From positions 11,242,385 to 11,306,384 of the forward strand of contig NC_079973.1 in assembly GCF_029852145.1 (NCBI RefSeq): a stretch of DNA of 64,000 nucleotides, read 5' to 3'. The notes under the pieces are model-generated. The model was not told where the DNA came from and ran no database searches. It worked only from the letters and a program-made list of their open reading frames with translations. This document shows positions 1 through 11,202 of this stretch, one piece after another. The position numbers and the translations under genes are program-made. Each line of letters opens with the position of its first letter. Position 1 is the first letter of the stretch. Origin of the DNA: Microplitis mediator. Lineage: Eukaryota > Arthropoda > Insecta > Hymenoptera > Braconidae.

Positions 1-480
1 TATAATTAATTTTAAGCAACGAAATTCAGATTATTTAAGAAATTTTTCAATTTTTCTTCATTTTAATTATATTAAATTTTCGGTTAATTTCAAATAACTT
101 ACGAATAGTGAGAAATATCGAAAATTTTCTTCGAGATAAGTTATAGAAAATAAAATGCTCTACAAAAAATGTCCTATAAAATTTTCCGATAAAAGTGATG
201 ATTGCGTCAAAGAATTTAAAAAATGTAAAAATTGATCGTCAATCTTACTTTACTTTCGAATAACTTTTGAAGAACTAAAAATATCGAAAAATTATAAGAA
301 ACCTTTTTTGTAGAGCGTCAAATTTTCCAAAAGAATATGTCTTGACCATTTAAAAGTATTAATCTCACCGTGAGCTACAAAATTTCAAAGCTTAAAAAAT
401 AAATTTTCCCATGTTATTTAAATGGGAAATAGAAAATTGCGATGCGGCAGCTGTTAATATTAATATTAAGAGCTCAAACT
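1..480. repeat. Fragment of a TIR element family (related to 22466-23075)
   Basis: The stretch around 300-460 shares phrases with the interior of the element at 22466-23075: a block reading 'tgtagagcgt' followed by 'aaattttc', then 'cccatgttatttaaatgg' and 'aaatagaaaatt'. The window begins inside this copy, so its left end is not seen. No coding potential. Confidence 0.6.
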
Positions 481-1635
481 TTCACAGTATTTTTTTTTTT
501 GTCATTTCCAACAATATGTTCGATATAATGAAAAAAAAAAAAATAATCGATTTTTTTGAATCAGTCTAATATATATATACATATTTTTCCCGGGCATATA
601 GAAGCTCCACATAGGAAGCTGAGTACTTGGATTCTCATGTAGAAAACCCACATAGTGAATTTTTTACGTATTGCACGACTCATAATGCGAAGCATTAGGG
701 AGTGCTTTACGATCGAAATTTTTTTTCGCCTCCTTTTCTTCAACTATTTCTGTTATTATCGTGTTATTAGGAAACAGAAACATCTCAAATGATGCACCAT
801 TTTACAGATAATTTAATAAAGATTATTTCTGCAATTTTCAAACACAAATTCAGTGCAATAGAAACGAGAAAATCATTAAAATAAACTAAAAAATTTTCCC
901 GTCAAGCAGTAAAAAAATTTTGTAGCTTGAAAACACAATATCTCGAAAAAGAATCCATAATTTAACTCCATTTTTTTTTTAAATGACTCGTCTTGCCCTA
1001 GAAGGATTTGCTTTCGAAAATGGCTATCTAACTTTGTGTTATGCAATTGTAATTAATAAAAAATTAAATCGAATTTTCTTTAATTTTAGCCTAAAAAATA
1101 TGTGTGGACATTCGTCTTAACAAGTGCGCATGCGTGGTATTTTTTTTCTCATACTATCACCCAGTGTGCCTGCGCCATACTTTTAACCGATTCATTTGGC
1201 GCGGGTATTTCGAAAATAAAAATATAAAAAATTGAGATTAGACGAATAAATAAATAAATAAAAATAATAAATAAACAAGTGAAAAATAAAAATAGAAAAA
1301 AAAAGTAAAATTTTTCACAGATCGTACGGCGAAAAATTTCGGAATTTTTTACGTTTGAAATTTATTATTTTTTTTTTTTTTATTTTAAATAAAATTATTT
1401 TTTTTATCATTTTTATATAAATAAATAACATTTGTCCTTCAAATTTTATTTATTTTTATTTTTTTTATTTTGCCTACGACATTACCCTTTCGGAATATTT
1501 TAATGTTTACGATCAAATAAGCATTATGAGTCGTGCACTTTTGGATTTTCCAAACTTTTTTTTTGTTTGTTAAGAAGTGATAATAAATAGCAGTAATTAC
1601 TATAATTTTACAGCGCAGATTGAGAAAAATCGAAA

Positions 1636-2482
1636 ATGTCGATAAACGTTTTATTGTTAGCTATCCTCATAATTGTGAGCCTTTATGCTTGTGCAGCTGA
1701 AGACGACTGTTACAACTCATTTGTAAGGGATAATTTTAATAATCATAAAAACAAAAATTTTTTTTTTCTAATTTTTAAAAGATTTGATTTTTTACTACAC
1801 ACAAAAAAAAAATTCTCGACTGAAGGTAAATATTCTTGATTCAAGAAAATTTTTTCGAATACCTAAATTTTCTCAGATAAAGTAGAAATCTCCAATCAAG
1901 ACGAATTCTCTCGGCTTCAAAAATATTTTCTTGACTCAAGATATCTGTTTTTTCTGTGTAAATTAAATTTGAGTCTTATAAGTCTAAACTGGAAGTCTAA
2001 GACATAAATCATTATAATTTTAAATTTAAAACCCGCGGAAAAGCTCAAAATTAAAATTTTTTTTTTTATTTTAGTTTTAAGTCCCATAACTTTTTTAATT
2101 TTGAGTTTACGAACTCGCGGGTAAGAACTTTTCTTAAAGTAAATTTTTTTTTCTTTAAAAAAGGTCTAGTACTACGAGTCCGCAAAATGAAAATTAACAA
2201 AGTTATAGATCAAAAATTAAATCTCGCAGGAATATGTATGAGATCAGAGAATAAATTTTCCTGATAGTTTTTATTTCATAAGCAGAATTAAAAATTTTTT
2301 TTTTCTTTTAGATTATATTGACAAAAATATAAATAAATAAAATAAATCGAGTGAATTACTAGCTCAGTAAATTTAATAAAATTTTTTTCCTACAGTGTTG
2401 GCCGAAGGAAGGCTACAACTGCTGTGAAGGGTCAACATGCAGTGGCGGAGACAATGTAGGAAAATGCGAAAATACTGAGTAA
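1636..2482 (+). CDS. Secreted six-cysteine peptide with cystine-knot spacing (two exons)
   Basis: Two coding exons: 1636-1722 (29 codons) and 2396-2482 (28 codons plus TAA), joined in phase 0. The donor is GTAAGG at 1723; the acceptor is TTTTTTTCCTACAG ending at 2395. Residues 1-20 form a hydrophobic signal peptide ending in A-x-A-like residues. The mature part, about 37 residues, has six cysteines spaced C-x4-C-x7-CC-x4-C-x8-C, the classic inhibitor-cystine-knot (knottin) pattern, and is rich in Gly. The first cysteine is in exon 1 and the other five are in exon 2. Known relatives by framework include ion-channel-blocking venom peptides, the bee peptide OCLP1 and conotoxin-like peptides of insects and their viruses; framework alone cannot choose among toxin, antimicrobial or protease-inhibitor roles. 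A possible 5'UTR acceptor (TTTTACAG, ending near 1613) precedes the ATG. The intron carries a young TIR element. Read without the splice, the frame runs on only as low-complexity sequence, supporting the intron. Confidence 0.75.
1798..1958. mobile_element. 161-bp TIR element in the peptide gene intron, 'TTCTTGA/TCAAGAA' word family
   Basis: Flanked by TA on both sides (1796-1797 and 1959-1960). The left end reads CACACAAAAAAAAAATTC and the right end, reversed, CACAGAAAAAACAGATATC. The interior is made of repeated TTCTTGA...TCAAGAA words. A second copy, inverted, is at 49273-49476. Confidence 0.75.
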
Positions 2483-2537
2483 TGTCAACTCTGGTCTCGG
2501 AAAATAGAAAAAAAAAATTGTATTAATTACATGCATG

Positions 2538-2543
2538 AATAAA
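2538..2543 (+). terminator. Poly(A) signal of the cystine-knot peptide gene
   Basis: AATAAA lies 56 bases after the stop codon of the small peptide gene and is followed by AT-rich sequence; an ordinary position for insect 3' end formation. Confidence 0.6.
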
Positions 2544-2589
2544 TATTATTGCACAATAATAAAAAAGAAGTAAATTGAACTGTGAAAAA

Positions 2590-2890
2590 ATTTATTTATC
2601 AAATTTTACACCAAAAAGGGCCTCCCAATCGAAAAAATCCATAATATCCAGGTAGGAAAGAACAACTGGCGAGGCTTGGACCAAGCGTCACCAGTCTTGG
2701 GTAAGGCTTGGCACAAACCTTGGCTAACCATTGGGCCAATGATCGGTCCAGGCCTAGGATCATGTCAATGTCCCCAAGCCTTGGCAAACAAAAAAACCAG
2801 GCTTGGGCCAAGTCTTAGGAAACAAACAAATCAAGGTTGTTCCAAGCCTCTGGGAACAAAAAATCTGAGGCTCACCCAATGCTCGATCTA
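2590..2890. repeat. Degenerate CCAAGCCTTGG word repeat
   Basis: About 300 bases filled with CCAAGC, GCTTGG, CTTGGGCC and CCAATG words on both strands. It is open in two directions only because of this repetition; I do not regard those frames as genes. A shorter patch of the same words is near 3515-3560. Confidence 0.6.
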
Positions 2891-3013
2891 AAATATTATT
2901 ATTTAAATTAATAAATTTAATTAAAAAAAAGTTTGATCACTTTTTTATCGGCATTACATTGGAGTGTAATTAACGAATTACTGAATTAATGGGAAATAGC
3001 GAATAAAATTATT

Positions 3014-3083
3014 TAGGGGCTACCGGGGTTCGAACTGAGATCCTTCTGATTACTCGGCCAAGACGCTATCCACTGTGCTAAAT
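3014..3083 (-). other. tRNA-like segment (SINE head or tRNA pseudogene)
   Basis: On the minus strand there is an A-box-like TAGCACAGTGGATAGCG and, 40 bases on, a B-box-like AGTTCGAACCC. The arms do not pair into a proper cloverleaf, so it is not called as a functional tRNA. Confidence 0.45.
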
Positions 3084-3550
3084 CTGATGTTCAGATAATC
3101 ATGATTTTTTTGCTTGTTAATTATTTAAATACAATTTAATCCGGAAACATTAGATCGTAAAGATGAGGTGAAATGTAGTTTTATTTAATGAACTTAGAAT
3201 TGTCTGATGAGTAATGACATATATTTATTAATTTGTAATTTTATGATTCGATATAAATGCATAAATTAAGAGTAAGCTCAAGTAGCGTTGCTATATTGCT
3301 TATTGAACTTTAACATTTATGTTAACTAAAGTTTTGTACATAGCAATAATTAATTAAATGAAAATTGTTGTATATCAAATAATTTTACTTATTAGAAAAT
3401 TTCAACTCTTGATATTAATCGTATACTCGGTGGACCGTTATGCCCTGGCCTTCTCTATATACATATATATAAATACATGTAAAGTTGCTAATTTTAATAT
3501 TAAATAAAAATTTAAGCCAAGCTGAGGCATTGGCCAATGGTTATTAGCCT

Positions 3551-3694
3551 GGTATTGGCCTGGATAAGGAATAGTATGGGCAAAAACAGATTAAATTCGT
3601 ATATAAAATATATACGATTCATAAACTTAAATTAAAGAAAAAATATTTGAATTTATCATTTATTTTAAAACAGATCTAATTTTTTGACTCAGGG
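3551..3694 (-). mobile_element. Truncated end of the 'GGGTCAAAAAATTAGATCTG' element
   Basis: Inverted copy of the left end of the element at 13591-14585: it shares, in order, 'ggataaggaatagt', 'aaaaacagatta', 'ttgaatttatcattta' and the tip 'ctaattttttgactcagg'. The rest of the element is missing. Confidence 0.7.
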
Positions 3695-3859
3695 CGTGTG
3701 GTTTGTAAAATAGTAAAATTGATGTTTGTTCAAAATAAGAATATAAAAAAATGATGTTATATTTTGTTTGCTGTATATTGAAGAAAATTTATATAAATAC
3801 CGAATTCAAAGTGACAAGGAAAAAAATCGAGGATAAATGAAAGTAAAAAAGTGTACGCA

Positions 3860-4260
3860 AGTATACTTGTATGAGGGGATGAACGAAACCAGCAAGACCA
3901 ACACTGTAGAAGAGAAAGACGTGTACGCAATAGAGTAGATACAGAGATGATGGAAAGCGGGGAAAAGGGGGATATGGGATAGACATAGAGAAGAGAGAGG
4001 AGAGGTAAAGGCCGCCATGATATCAGTCTTGCTTGCGCCGACAGTTCGTCATTTGTCACTGTCGCGGTCATTAATAACTTCGCCGTCCTGTCACTGTGGA
4101 TAATACGAGAAGGTCTCTACTGGGCCATAGCCGTGTGGCACTCATAGGGGTGGGATTCGTTCAATTCTGTTCAGTTTAGGGGGTCTGTACGACGGATTGG
4201 AAGGGGATGTCGTTAAGGGAATGTCACTCACGTTCTTCTGACATGGCACACCTTGATCTA
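3860..4260. other. GC-richer island, possible promoter or 5' exon
   Basis: Distinctly less AT-rich than its surroundings, purine-rich (gaagagaaag, gggaaaaggggg) and with many CpGs. An ATG in a good context (GCCGCCATG at about 4012-4020) opens only 28 codons. No protein family recognised. It could be an untranslated first exon of a gene outside the window. Confidence 0.25.
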
Positions 4261-4494
4261 CCAACGTCCATTTTGATTTCTTCAAGATACACAGCTTTTT
4301 TGTTGATACGATTAATCATATTACCATCCTTTTAACTATATTTAAAATTACATCTACCTTTTAAATTAATTCCATTGGTAGAATACAAAAAATCTCTTTT
4401 TTTTTATTATAAAATTATGTTTATCAGACATTTTGCCGAAATTTAAAATAAATCAATTTTTTCTTTTTTTTCTTGAGAACTATATTCACTTTTA

Positions 4495-4999
4495 TAGGGG
4501 AGGAGGGGGCAAAGTAGGCCCCTTAAAATTATTAAAACTTCAAAAAATATGGAGGCAAAGTAGGCCCCTCAAAATTTTCTATACGCCAATAAATTCGGAT
4601 AGATAATAAGCTTATTAAAATTTCTCATATAATGAGAGCTAAAATAGACCACCAAAACTGTTCATTAAATATAATTTATTAAGAAAGTTAAAGATAATAA
4701 AAGTACGTTTTAAAGATATATCGCAGCAGACTATTAAAATAACTTTTATGTTATTAAAATACAATTGTTTTATAGTTATTTGCAAATATCACACGTGTAA
4801 AGAATGAAAAATACCAAATCCGAAATTTTTTGGAGGGCCCACTTTGCCCCTAATTTTCGATTTTTCAATTTTAGGAACGCAGCATAAAGTGAAAATAAGT
4901 ATGAAGGGTCTAAAAAGAAGTAAACGCGTAAAGAAAATTAATGATAATATAATTATTTTCCTTAAGGGGTCCACTTCCTTGCCCCCTTCTCCTCTATCG
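4495..4999. mobile_element. GGGGAGGGGG-end MITE, copy 1
   Basis: Left end TAGGGGAGGAGGGGGCAAAG, right end reversed AGAGGAGAAGGGGGCAAGG. It is the reverse complement of the elements at 6400-6852 and 61586-62042, sharing 'tagtctgct', 'aacagttttggtggtc' and 'cacgtgtgatatttgcaaat'. The left end carries an extra local duplication of the tip. Confidence 0.8.
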
Positions 5000-5099
5000 C
5001 TCAAAAAAAAAAATTTTTAAGGTGTAGTAAATCGTTCCCCCACTCGTACTAAAAAGAAGTTGGTTGTAATGATATTTTCACAACTATTGCAATACAATT

Positions 5100-5671
5100 G
5101 AATTTGAATTTAAAATTGCCGCCAAAATAAAGGAGAAAACACCGGATTTAGAAAAAATAAAATGAAGTCTAAAACACACAAAAAAGTGAAGAAAAACAAT
5201 TGTTTAAAAGTTGAACTGATGATTGAAAGTGTCTTTATTGCAATGAACTTGATTTGAAAGCTAAAAAATCATGGATTCAATGTAAAAATTGTAAGAAATG
5301 ATCTCATGATTCCTGCGCAGGTGTAGATGAATATTATTCCGATGAGTATATTTGTGAATACTGTACAAATTAATCGAATTGAAAAATTATCAATTATAAT
5401 AAAATTATTATTTTCAAATATTTTTAGTGGCCAAACTTGTCCCATAGAGAATCAGCCGAAAAATGAATAAGTATTTAAAATTTTTTATGATTTGATGATC
5501 AAAATATAAAAAAAAATCTTTTTTTCAGGATTTCTGGCTGGTCCATTTTGCCCCAGGGATCATGCGTCAGGCTAAAAATGCGCAAATATTTCGAATTAAT
5601 GGTAATTAGAAGAAAAAAAAAATTTTTTTGATTGAATTTTTGGAGGGGGCCCTTTGCCCCGCCTTCCCCTA
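5100..5671 (+). mobile_element. Right-hand remnant of a larger transposon carrying a PHD-finger relic
   Basis: Contains the PHD relic (5218-5373) and ends at 5643-5671 with GGGGGCCCTTTGCCCCGCCTTCCCCTAA, spaced here as GGGGGCCC / TTTGCCCC / CTTCCCCTAA, the same kind of tip as the GGGGAG elements. I infer it is the 3' end of an autonomous relative of those MITEs. Confidence 0.5.
5218..5373 (+). pseudogene. PHD-type zinc finger relic, probably from a DDE transposase C-terminus
   Basis: In one frame the segment has C4HC3 spacing: C-x2-C-x13-C-x2-C-x4-H-x2-C-x12-C-x2-C, ending in TAA at 5371. Cys codons are at 5230, 5239, 5281, 5290, 5314, 5353 and 5362, and His at 5305. Two positions that are Trp in such fingers read TGA: 5224-5226, just before the first Cys, and 5299-5301, two residues before the conserved His. 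C-terminal PHD-like fingers are known on several insect DDE transposases (pogo/Tigger and piggyBac relatives). Upstream of 5218 the frame is full of stops. I call it a dead transposase tail; a decayed host PHD exon is less likely given its setting among the TIR elements. Confidence 0.6.
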
Positions 5672-6286
5672 ACAGAAACGAAAACTCAAAACTTGGTATT
5701 TTTACTATTACAGTCATGTGAATAATGCTCTAGTTTTTCTATTATGTACAGATAAAGTAGAATATTCTACTGTTTACGGCAGTGCATACAATTTCACGCA
5801 GAGCGTAAGAAATATGTGATTGTTATCCCGAATATGACCTTGACTTTGATTTAAATGGACAAAAGACTGCTCACAAATCGTCTCAAGGTTATTCTTTCTC
5901 ACGTCAATCTGGGTTTGATCTAGCAGCTCTGTTTAGTTATTGGGTGTATGGTTATGCATATCTGATGTTCTGACCTGTTGTTGCCACAGTTAAAGTTAAA
6001 CCGACTTTACCGCTAAACAAATGTTTTACAATTCCACATTGTAAATTTACATTTTTTTTCTGTTGCGTCGATATTTCATGAACCAGTTTCAGAAATTTTT
6101 TACAGTCAAGTTTTTTTTTTTCATCAATACTACCCTTAAATAATATATTTTAATTATTTTATAGGTAAATTTTATAACTTATCAATTTTACTAACCGAAA
6201 GAGATTTACTGCATAGTCTACTGAAAACAATGGAAAACAAATAACAGTACTACATTCAGTTGTTGACTGAGTTGCTTATGAGGTAT
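5672..6286. other. AT-rich DNA, nothing recognised
   Basis: No open frame, splice-bounded exon or clear repeat found. Confidence 0.5.
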
Positions 6287-6990
6287 TAGAGTAGAAGTAC
6301 CGTTTATGGCTACTGTTTCATTTTTGGACATTTAATACTTTATTTTAATCACTCAAAAAGTATAAAAAAAAACTTTCATTGTAACAGTGATAACAGTAGG
6401 GGAGAGGGGGCAGAGTGGGATCCATAAGGAAAATAATTATAATATCATTCATTTTTTTTACGCGTTTATTTCTTTTTAGACCCTTGATACTTATTTTCAC
6501 TTCACTATGCTGCGTCCATTAAAATTAAAAAATCGAAAATTAGGGGCAATGTGGGTCACCCAAAAATTTTCGGATTTGATATTTTTTATTCTTTACACGT
6601 GTGATATTTGCAAATAACTATAAAACAATTGTATTTTAATAATACAAAAGTGATTTTAATAGTCTGCTAAGATATAACTTTAAAACGTAATTTTATTTTC
6701 TTTAACTTTCTTAATAAATTATAATTAATGAACAGTTTTGGTGGTCTATTTTAGCCCTCATTATATAAGAAATTTCGATTAGCTTATTATCCGTCCGAAT
6801 TTATTGGCGTGTAGAAAATTTTGAGGGGCCCACTTTGCCCCCCCCCCCCCCATATTTAAACATATTTAAGAAATTAATTATGTCATTGCGAGTTTTAAAA
6901 ATTTTTTTCTTTAAATTTTTGATGTGTCACTAAAGTGGCCAAAAACGGTACATCCAACCTATTTTTGATAATAATTAGAAATTTTTTTTT
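6287..6990. repeat. Interspersed repeat, split by a MITE (paralogue at 18660-18905)
   Basis: 6287-6398 and 6853-6990 match the uninterrupted copy at 18660-18905 (shared 'tagaagtacc', 'ccatttttggacatttaat', 'gtcattacg/gtcattgcg', 'gccaaaaacg'). The gap is exactly filled by the GGGGAG MITE. Confidence 0.7.
6400..6852. mobile_element. GGGGAGGGGG-end MITE, copy 2
   Basis: Starts GGGGAGAGGGGGCAGAGTGG and ends GGGGCCCACTTTGCCCC followed by a C run. Nearly identical to 61586-62042 over its full length. Confidence 0.85.
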
Positions 6991-8663
6991 CATTTAAGGG
7001 ACCAAATATTTATCAAAAAATAAATTTCCGAAAAACTTACAAAAAAAAAAATTTTGAGTTTGTTATTTTTAAATTCATTCGAATGTTTTTTTTTCTCTAT
7101 CTTAATTTACTGAGCAACTAATGCAAAAATGGTAGAAAAGTTGAAAAAAAATTCTTCTTCATTATGATGATGATTACACAACTTAAGAAACAAAACATGA
7201 TCCTTTCATTGTTTTCTAAACTTTGATCAACCATCCCGGAAAACCGGTTCGATGGATCAATTTGACGATTTATACGGTTATTGAGGGTACATCGAACTAG
7301 AAAACATCCTAGCAAGATTTGTTTTACCATCGATGTTTCCAAAGAAGTGATCGATTTACTGAAAAACCAAAAAATTCATTTTTATTGTCGTAGCTCTACA
7401 AAAATGGTGATCAGATGATTTTGAAACTAGAGATTTCAAGCTTTAAAATGCTTTTTCTAAAAACTCGATACTATAAATTTCACACAGATTCAGCCGTTCA
7501 AAAATCACTAAAAAATTTCTAAAATTTTTCTGTTCCTTTAATTTTATGCATGAGTGTAATTCCTTGGATCAAATTTCTTTTCTTTTAGTTTAAATAATGA
7601 GCAATAGATGGCGTTACTATATGCAAGAAATCATTAAAAAATAAAAATGGTATTTGGATAGTGGTGTCAAAATGGTTTTTCCATTTAAGAATTTAAGTGT
7701 AAAAAAAAAATAAGTTGATCGAATTGTTTGCATATTTTTGAAGTTATTGGTTTATTAACATCAATATGCTTTTACTATCCAGTCAATGAGCATGTTTAGG
7801 TGAACGATTACTTAATCGTTCACCTAAACACACTCATTGACTAGATTACTGTTCGGCGCAGCAATGGTTACTGTTCTTTTTTCGTGCATGCATGTCGTAT
7901 TGAATCTGCAACAGTAAAAATTATATTATCTTTACGCGCTCAGTTTAAAATAAGATGTTTCTAATAGACGATTAAGCTAGAATCACATCTCGAAGTGTTC
8001 AATTCATTGCTTTAGACTTTACTATCTTTATTACCATATAGTTTTCAATAATTATAGTCTATATGACTTGTGACTTTTACACATTCGGGCTCGGAAAATA
8101 AAATATTAATAATCAAGCCGTAATTGTTTGTATTTTTTTTTTTCAAATGCTTTGAGCTGTTAATAAATGAACTTAATTCTATGTTCAATTATAAATAGTT
8201 TACTATAGCTAAAAAATCAGACCGTACGTAAGCATACGTGTACTTGCAATATGTCAATTCTCAGACTCGAAACTCCATATTTTAACGAATAATTCTATCA
8301 TTGACGTAATATTGATGAATATTAATAAAGGTATTATTTAGCCTCAACATAACATGAATGCCGTACTTAGATACATTTATTTAATTGACTTGTGATCTGG
8401 GTCTGAAGAGGATAATCAGTTTTTTATTGCCTTAGATAATTCCGCAGCATGAGTGGACAAAGTATAATTATAGTCCAACTCCGTGACAGTACGCAATAAT
8501 CCAATGTTGAATTAATAATGGCATCATAACGATTAATTCGATTTTTAATTACGGTTAAATATGTTATTACAAAATCTGTTAACCTATTCCGGTACCGGAA
8601 ATAGTCATTGCGTGATGATGATTAACAAAATTTATTCAAAGATCTTTTTTCATATAGAAGTAG
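6991..8663. other. AT-rich DNA, no gene recognised
   Basis: Contains the hairpin at 7781-7842 described separately. Otherwise AT-rich with no supportable exon. Confidence 0.5.
7781..7842. repeat. Near-perfect hairpin with 29-base arms
   Basis: Arm GTCAATGAG...GATTA (7781-7811) is followed almost at once by its inverse (TAATC...CTCATTGAC), with a 2-base loop and one or two mismatches. The loop is too short for a usual pre-miRNA. Confidence 0.75.
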
Positions 8664-9172
8664 GGGAGGGAAGAGCAAAAGGGGGTACTTAAGGAAATAC
8701 CAAGTTTTCGAGGACTCAAATACGCTAAATCTTTTTTTTTCTAATAATATTCAAAGTAAATAGAAGATATTTTCAGTTACGGTTGAAAAAAAAAAAATTC
8801 GTTTTTGCGGGCAAAGTGGGGTACCCCCTAAAAAAAAATTTCTGGATTTTAAACGAATTTGATTGAGTTGAATTTTTTTGTAAATAATTTACGTGAAGAA
8901 AAATTATATTTTACATGTTTATTGGATACAAAAGAAGAAAAAAAATTTTTAATAGTATTTATCATAAAACAAACGTCATTAATATTTTTCAACTGACAAT
9001 TGATTTTTGAAAAAGTTTACCGAAAAAAATTCAAAGTAACGCTTAATTATGTTTACAGAAGTGAGTTTGGAATGTTTAAAAACCATTCAAAATATAAAAT
9101 TTTTTTTTATCAAATTTTGGGGGTACCCCTTTTTGCCTACTCTACCCCCTTTCCCCCCCCCCCTTCCCCTAA
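8664..9172. mobile_element. TIR element with AGGGGAGGG ends and GGGGTACCCC inner blocks
   Basis: Left end TAGGGGAGGGAAGAGCAAAA and right end CCCCCCTTCCCCTAA; inside are subterminal GGGGTACCCCC blocks (near 8817 and 9120). Similar tips to the GGGGAG MITEs but a different interior. The frames that cross it are not conserved. Confidence 0.7.
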
Positions 9173-11202
9173 TTTTTATTGCTTGTCTTTGGTAATCATA
9201 ATGTCTCTCTCTTTTGTATCCACATATAAAATAGATCTCACTGAAAACAGTTTTTCTGTGGAAAATCACCCCAAATACATTTTCCACATTTATTACATAC
9301 TGCATAAAAACAATATTTTTACGAAAAAAGCTGAAATCATAAAAACTCCAAGTAACTGGGCTGCCCGATTTCAAAATTCAAAACATAGTAACTGACAAAA
9401 ATAAAATTTTTGAAATATGACTTTGATCATGTTCACGAGACTTTACTGGAACTAAAAATACTAGATTTTGAGATAGATTTTGAAAAATTTGTCCCTTACA
9501 GTGATTTAAAATTGGGCAGCCAAACTGCACTGCAGTAAATCTAAAGAGTGTAAAACTCACTTGCTCATTCAAAAAGTGATCGATAGATGGCTCCTGTATG
9601 TTAAATAGTAGTAATAAAAAAAAAAAAAAATACTATTGATAAAAAAAAAAATGACAGCTAAATTTTTTCATGAACTGCCAGTTTTGAGTTTTTATTAATT
9701 ATAATTAAGCTAAAAGGATTTTGATAGTGATTTTCAAAAAAGTCCTTCGATTTGAGAATTCAAGTTTAATAAAAAATAAAACAGAGCAATTGGTTGTATG
9801 TTTTCTAAGTTATTGTGTTTGCCAACATCCGTAAATATTGACGCACATTATAGATTTTTTTTACATTTCTTTTTTTTTTTCAAACATAATTTTGAGAAAA
9901 AACGACTTAATATTGTGTTTGTTTTATTTATTTGGAAATAATACTCCAAATGGCGGGAATTTTTTTCTAGTTGAGCATATTTAAACGGCTGTAAATAAGT
10001 TTTTTACGTGAATGAAAATTCAAGTAATAAAATGTAACAAAAAAAAAATAATGATGTAAATTAATAGTGCCCAAAATTCCTTGAGTCAGATAAAAAGTTT
10101 TTTTCGCCAAGAAATCTTTTTTTTTCTGTGTACTCACAGATTTTGACTGCTGAAGTTCAAGCCATTCAATGCCATATGAATGCATATCGAAAAATAATAA
10201 TTATTTTTTTCTAATATAGTTGATGATTAATTTGTTGTTTGCATATTAACGAGTATTTTTATTTTCAGTTCCGTACCACAATGTCTTCCATTTTGCCAGA
10301 GTTGTCATTAAGATCTCATTATTCAAATTTCTAAATTTTACATAACTTAATCGACTGTCATACCGACTTTCTATCCTCTGGCAGCCCTTTTTTATTCATT
10401 TTCGCGCCTGAAGCGATGTGCAATGCGGCTCTGTAAAGATCAAGTATAATAACGCGATTCTTGACAACCTAATGATAATGATGGCTTGCTCCCGTAGCAG
10501 GTATAGTGAGGGTTAAAATAATATAACCGCATATAATATTATATACTTGGTCGATTGAGTGAACGAGCCGGCAGGAGCCATTTTGTTCCATATCAGAAAA
10601 GATCTTACTGGAACATGCATTCAAATATAAAGACCACAATCTCTCTACAGACTACTTTTCGTGAAAAAAAATGATGTGTGGATAATTTTAGTCGACTTCA
10701 TGAGCATCCATTTTTTTACGGTCAATAAAGATGCGAGTATGATTACTAACTGCTCGTTTATTTTTTTGTCCATTTAATTCATCACTATTTCCCCGAAATA
10801 TTTACAAAACTACGGAATTATTAGATCTAGTTAAAAGTTCACATATAGTAGATATTTTATAATGAAAGTACAACAAATTTATTGTTAGCTTGTTCAAAGA
10901 TGATGCGCTTATCATAATTTCTTTTCAAATATCGGGTCATTAATAGTTAGAGTTTAATAATCAAGAACCTTTTGTTGTAATTCGAACAGAAATACTTTAT
11001 AAGAGTAGCTTTCAACGATGGAATTTTCGAAATTCTACTTTACGGATTTTCTGGAATTGATTCAAAATTCTATTGAATTTTGGAACGCGCGAATTTTGAG
11101 TTATGCAACAAAATCCACAAAAACAATTTCTGATTTATTTTTAGTTATCAAATTATTTGAAAAATACTCGACCGTTTGAATTCAAATCCTAATCATAGTT
11201 TG
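9173..11202. other. AT-rich DNA with no gene I can support
   Basis: Long A and T runs. Short frames such as those near 9378-9572 and 9967-10185 show no family features. 10440-10640 is slightly GC-richer. Confidence 0.4.

Noticed and set aside
7781..7842. MicroRNA precursor
   Set aside because: A two-base loop and 29-base arms do not suit Drosha/Dicer processing.
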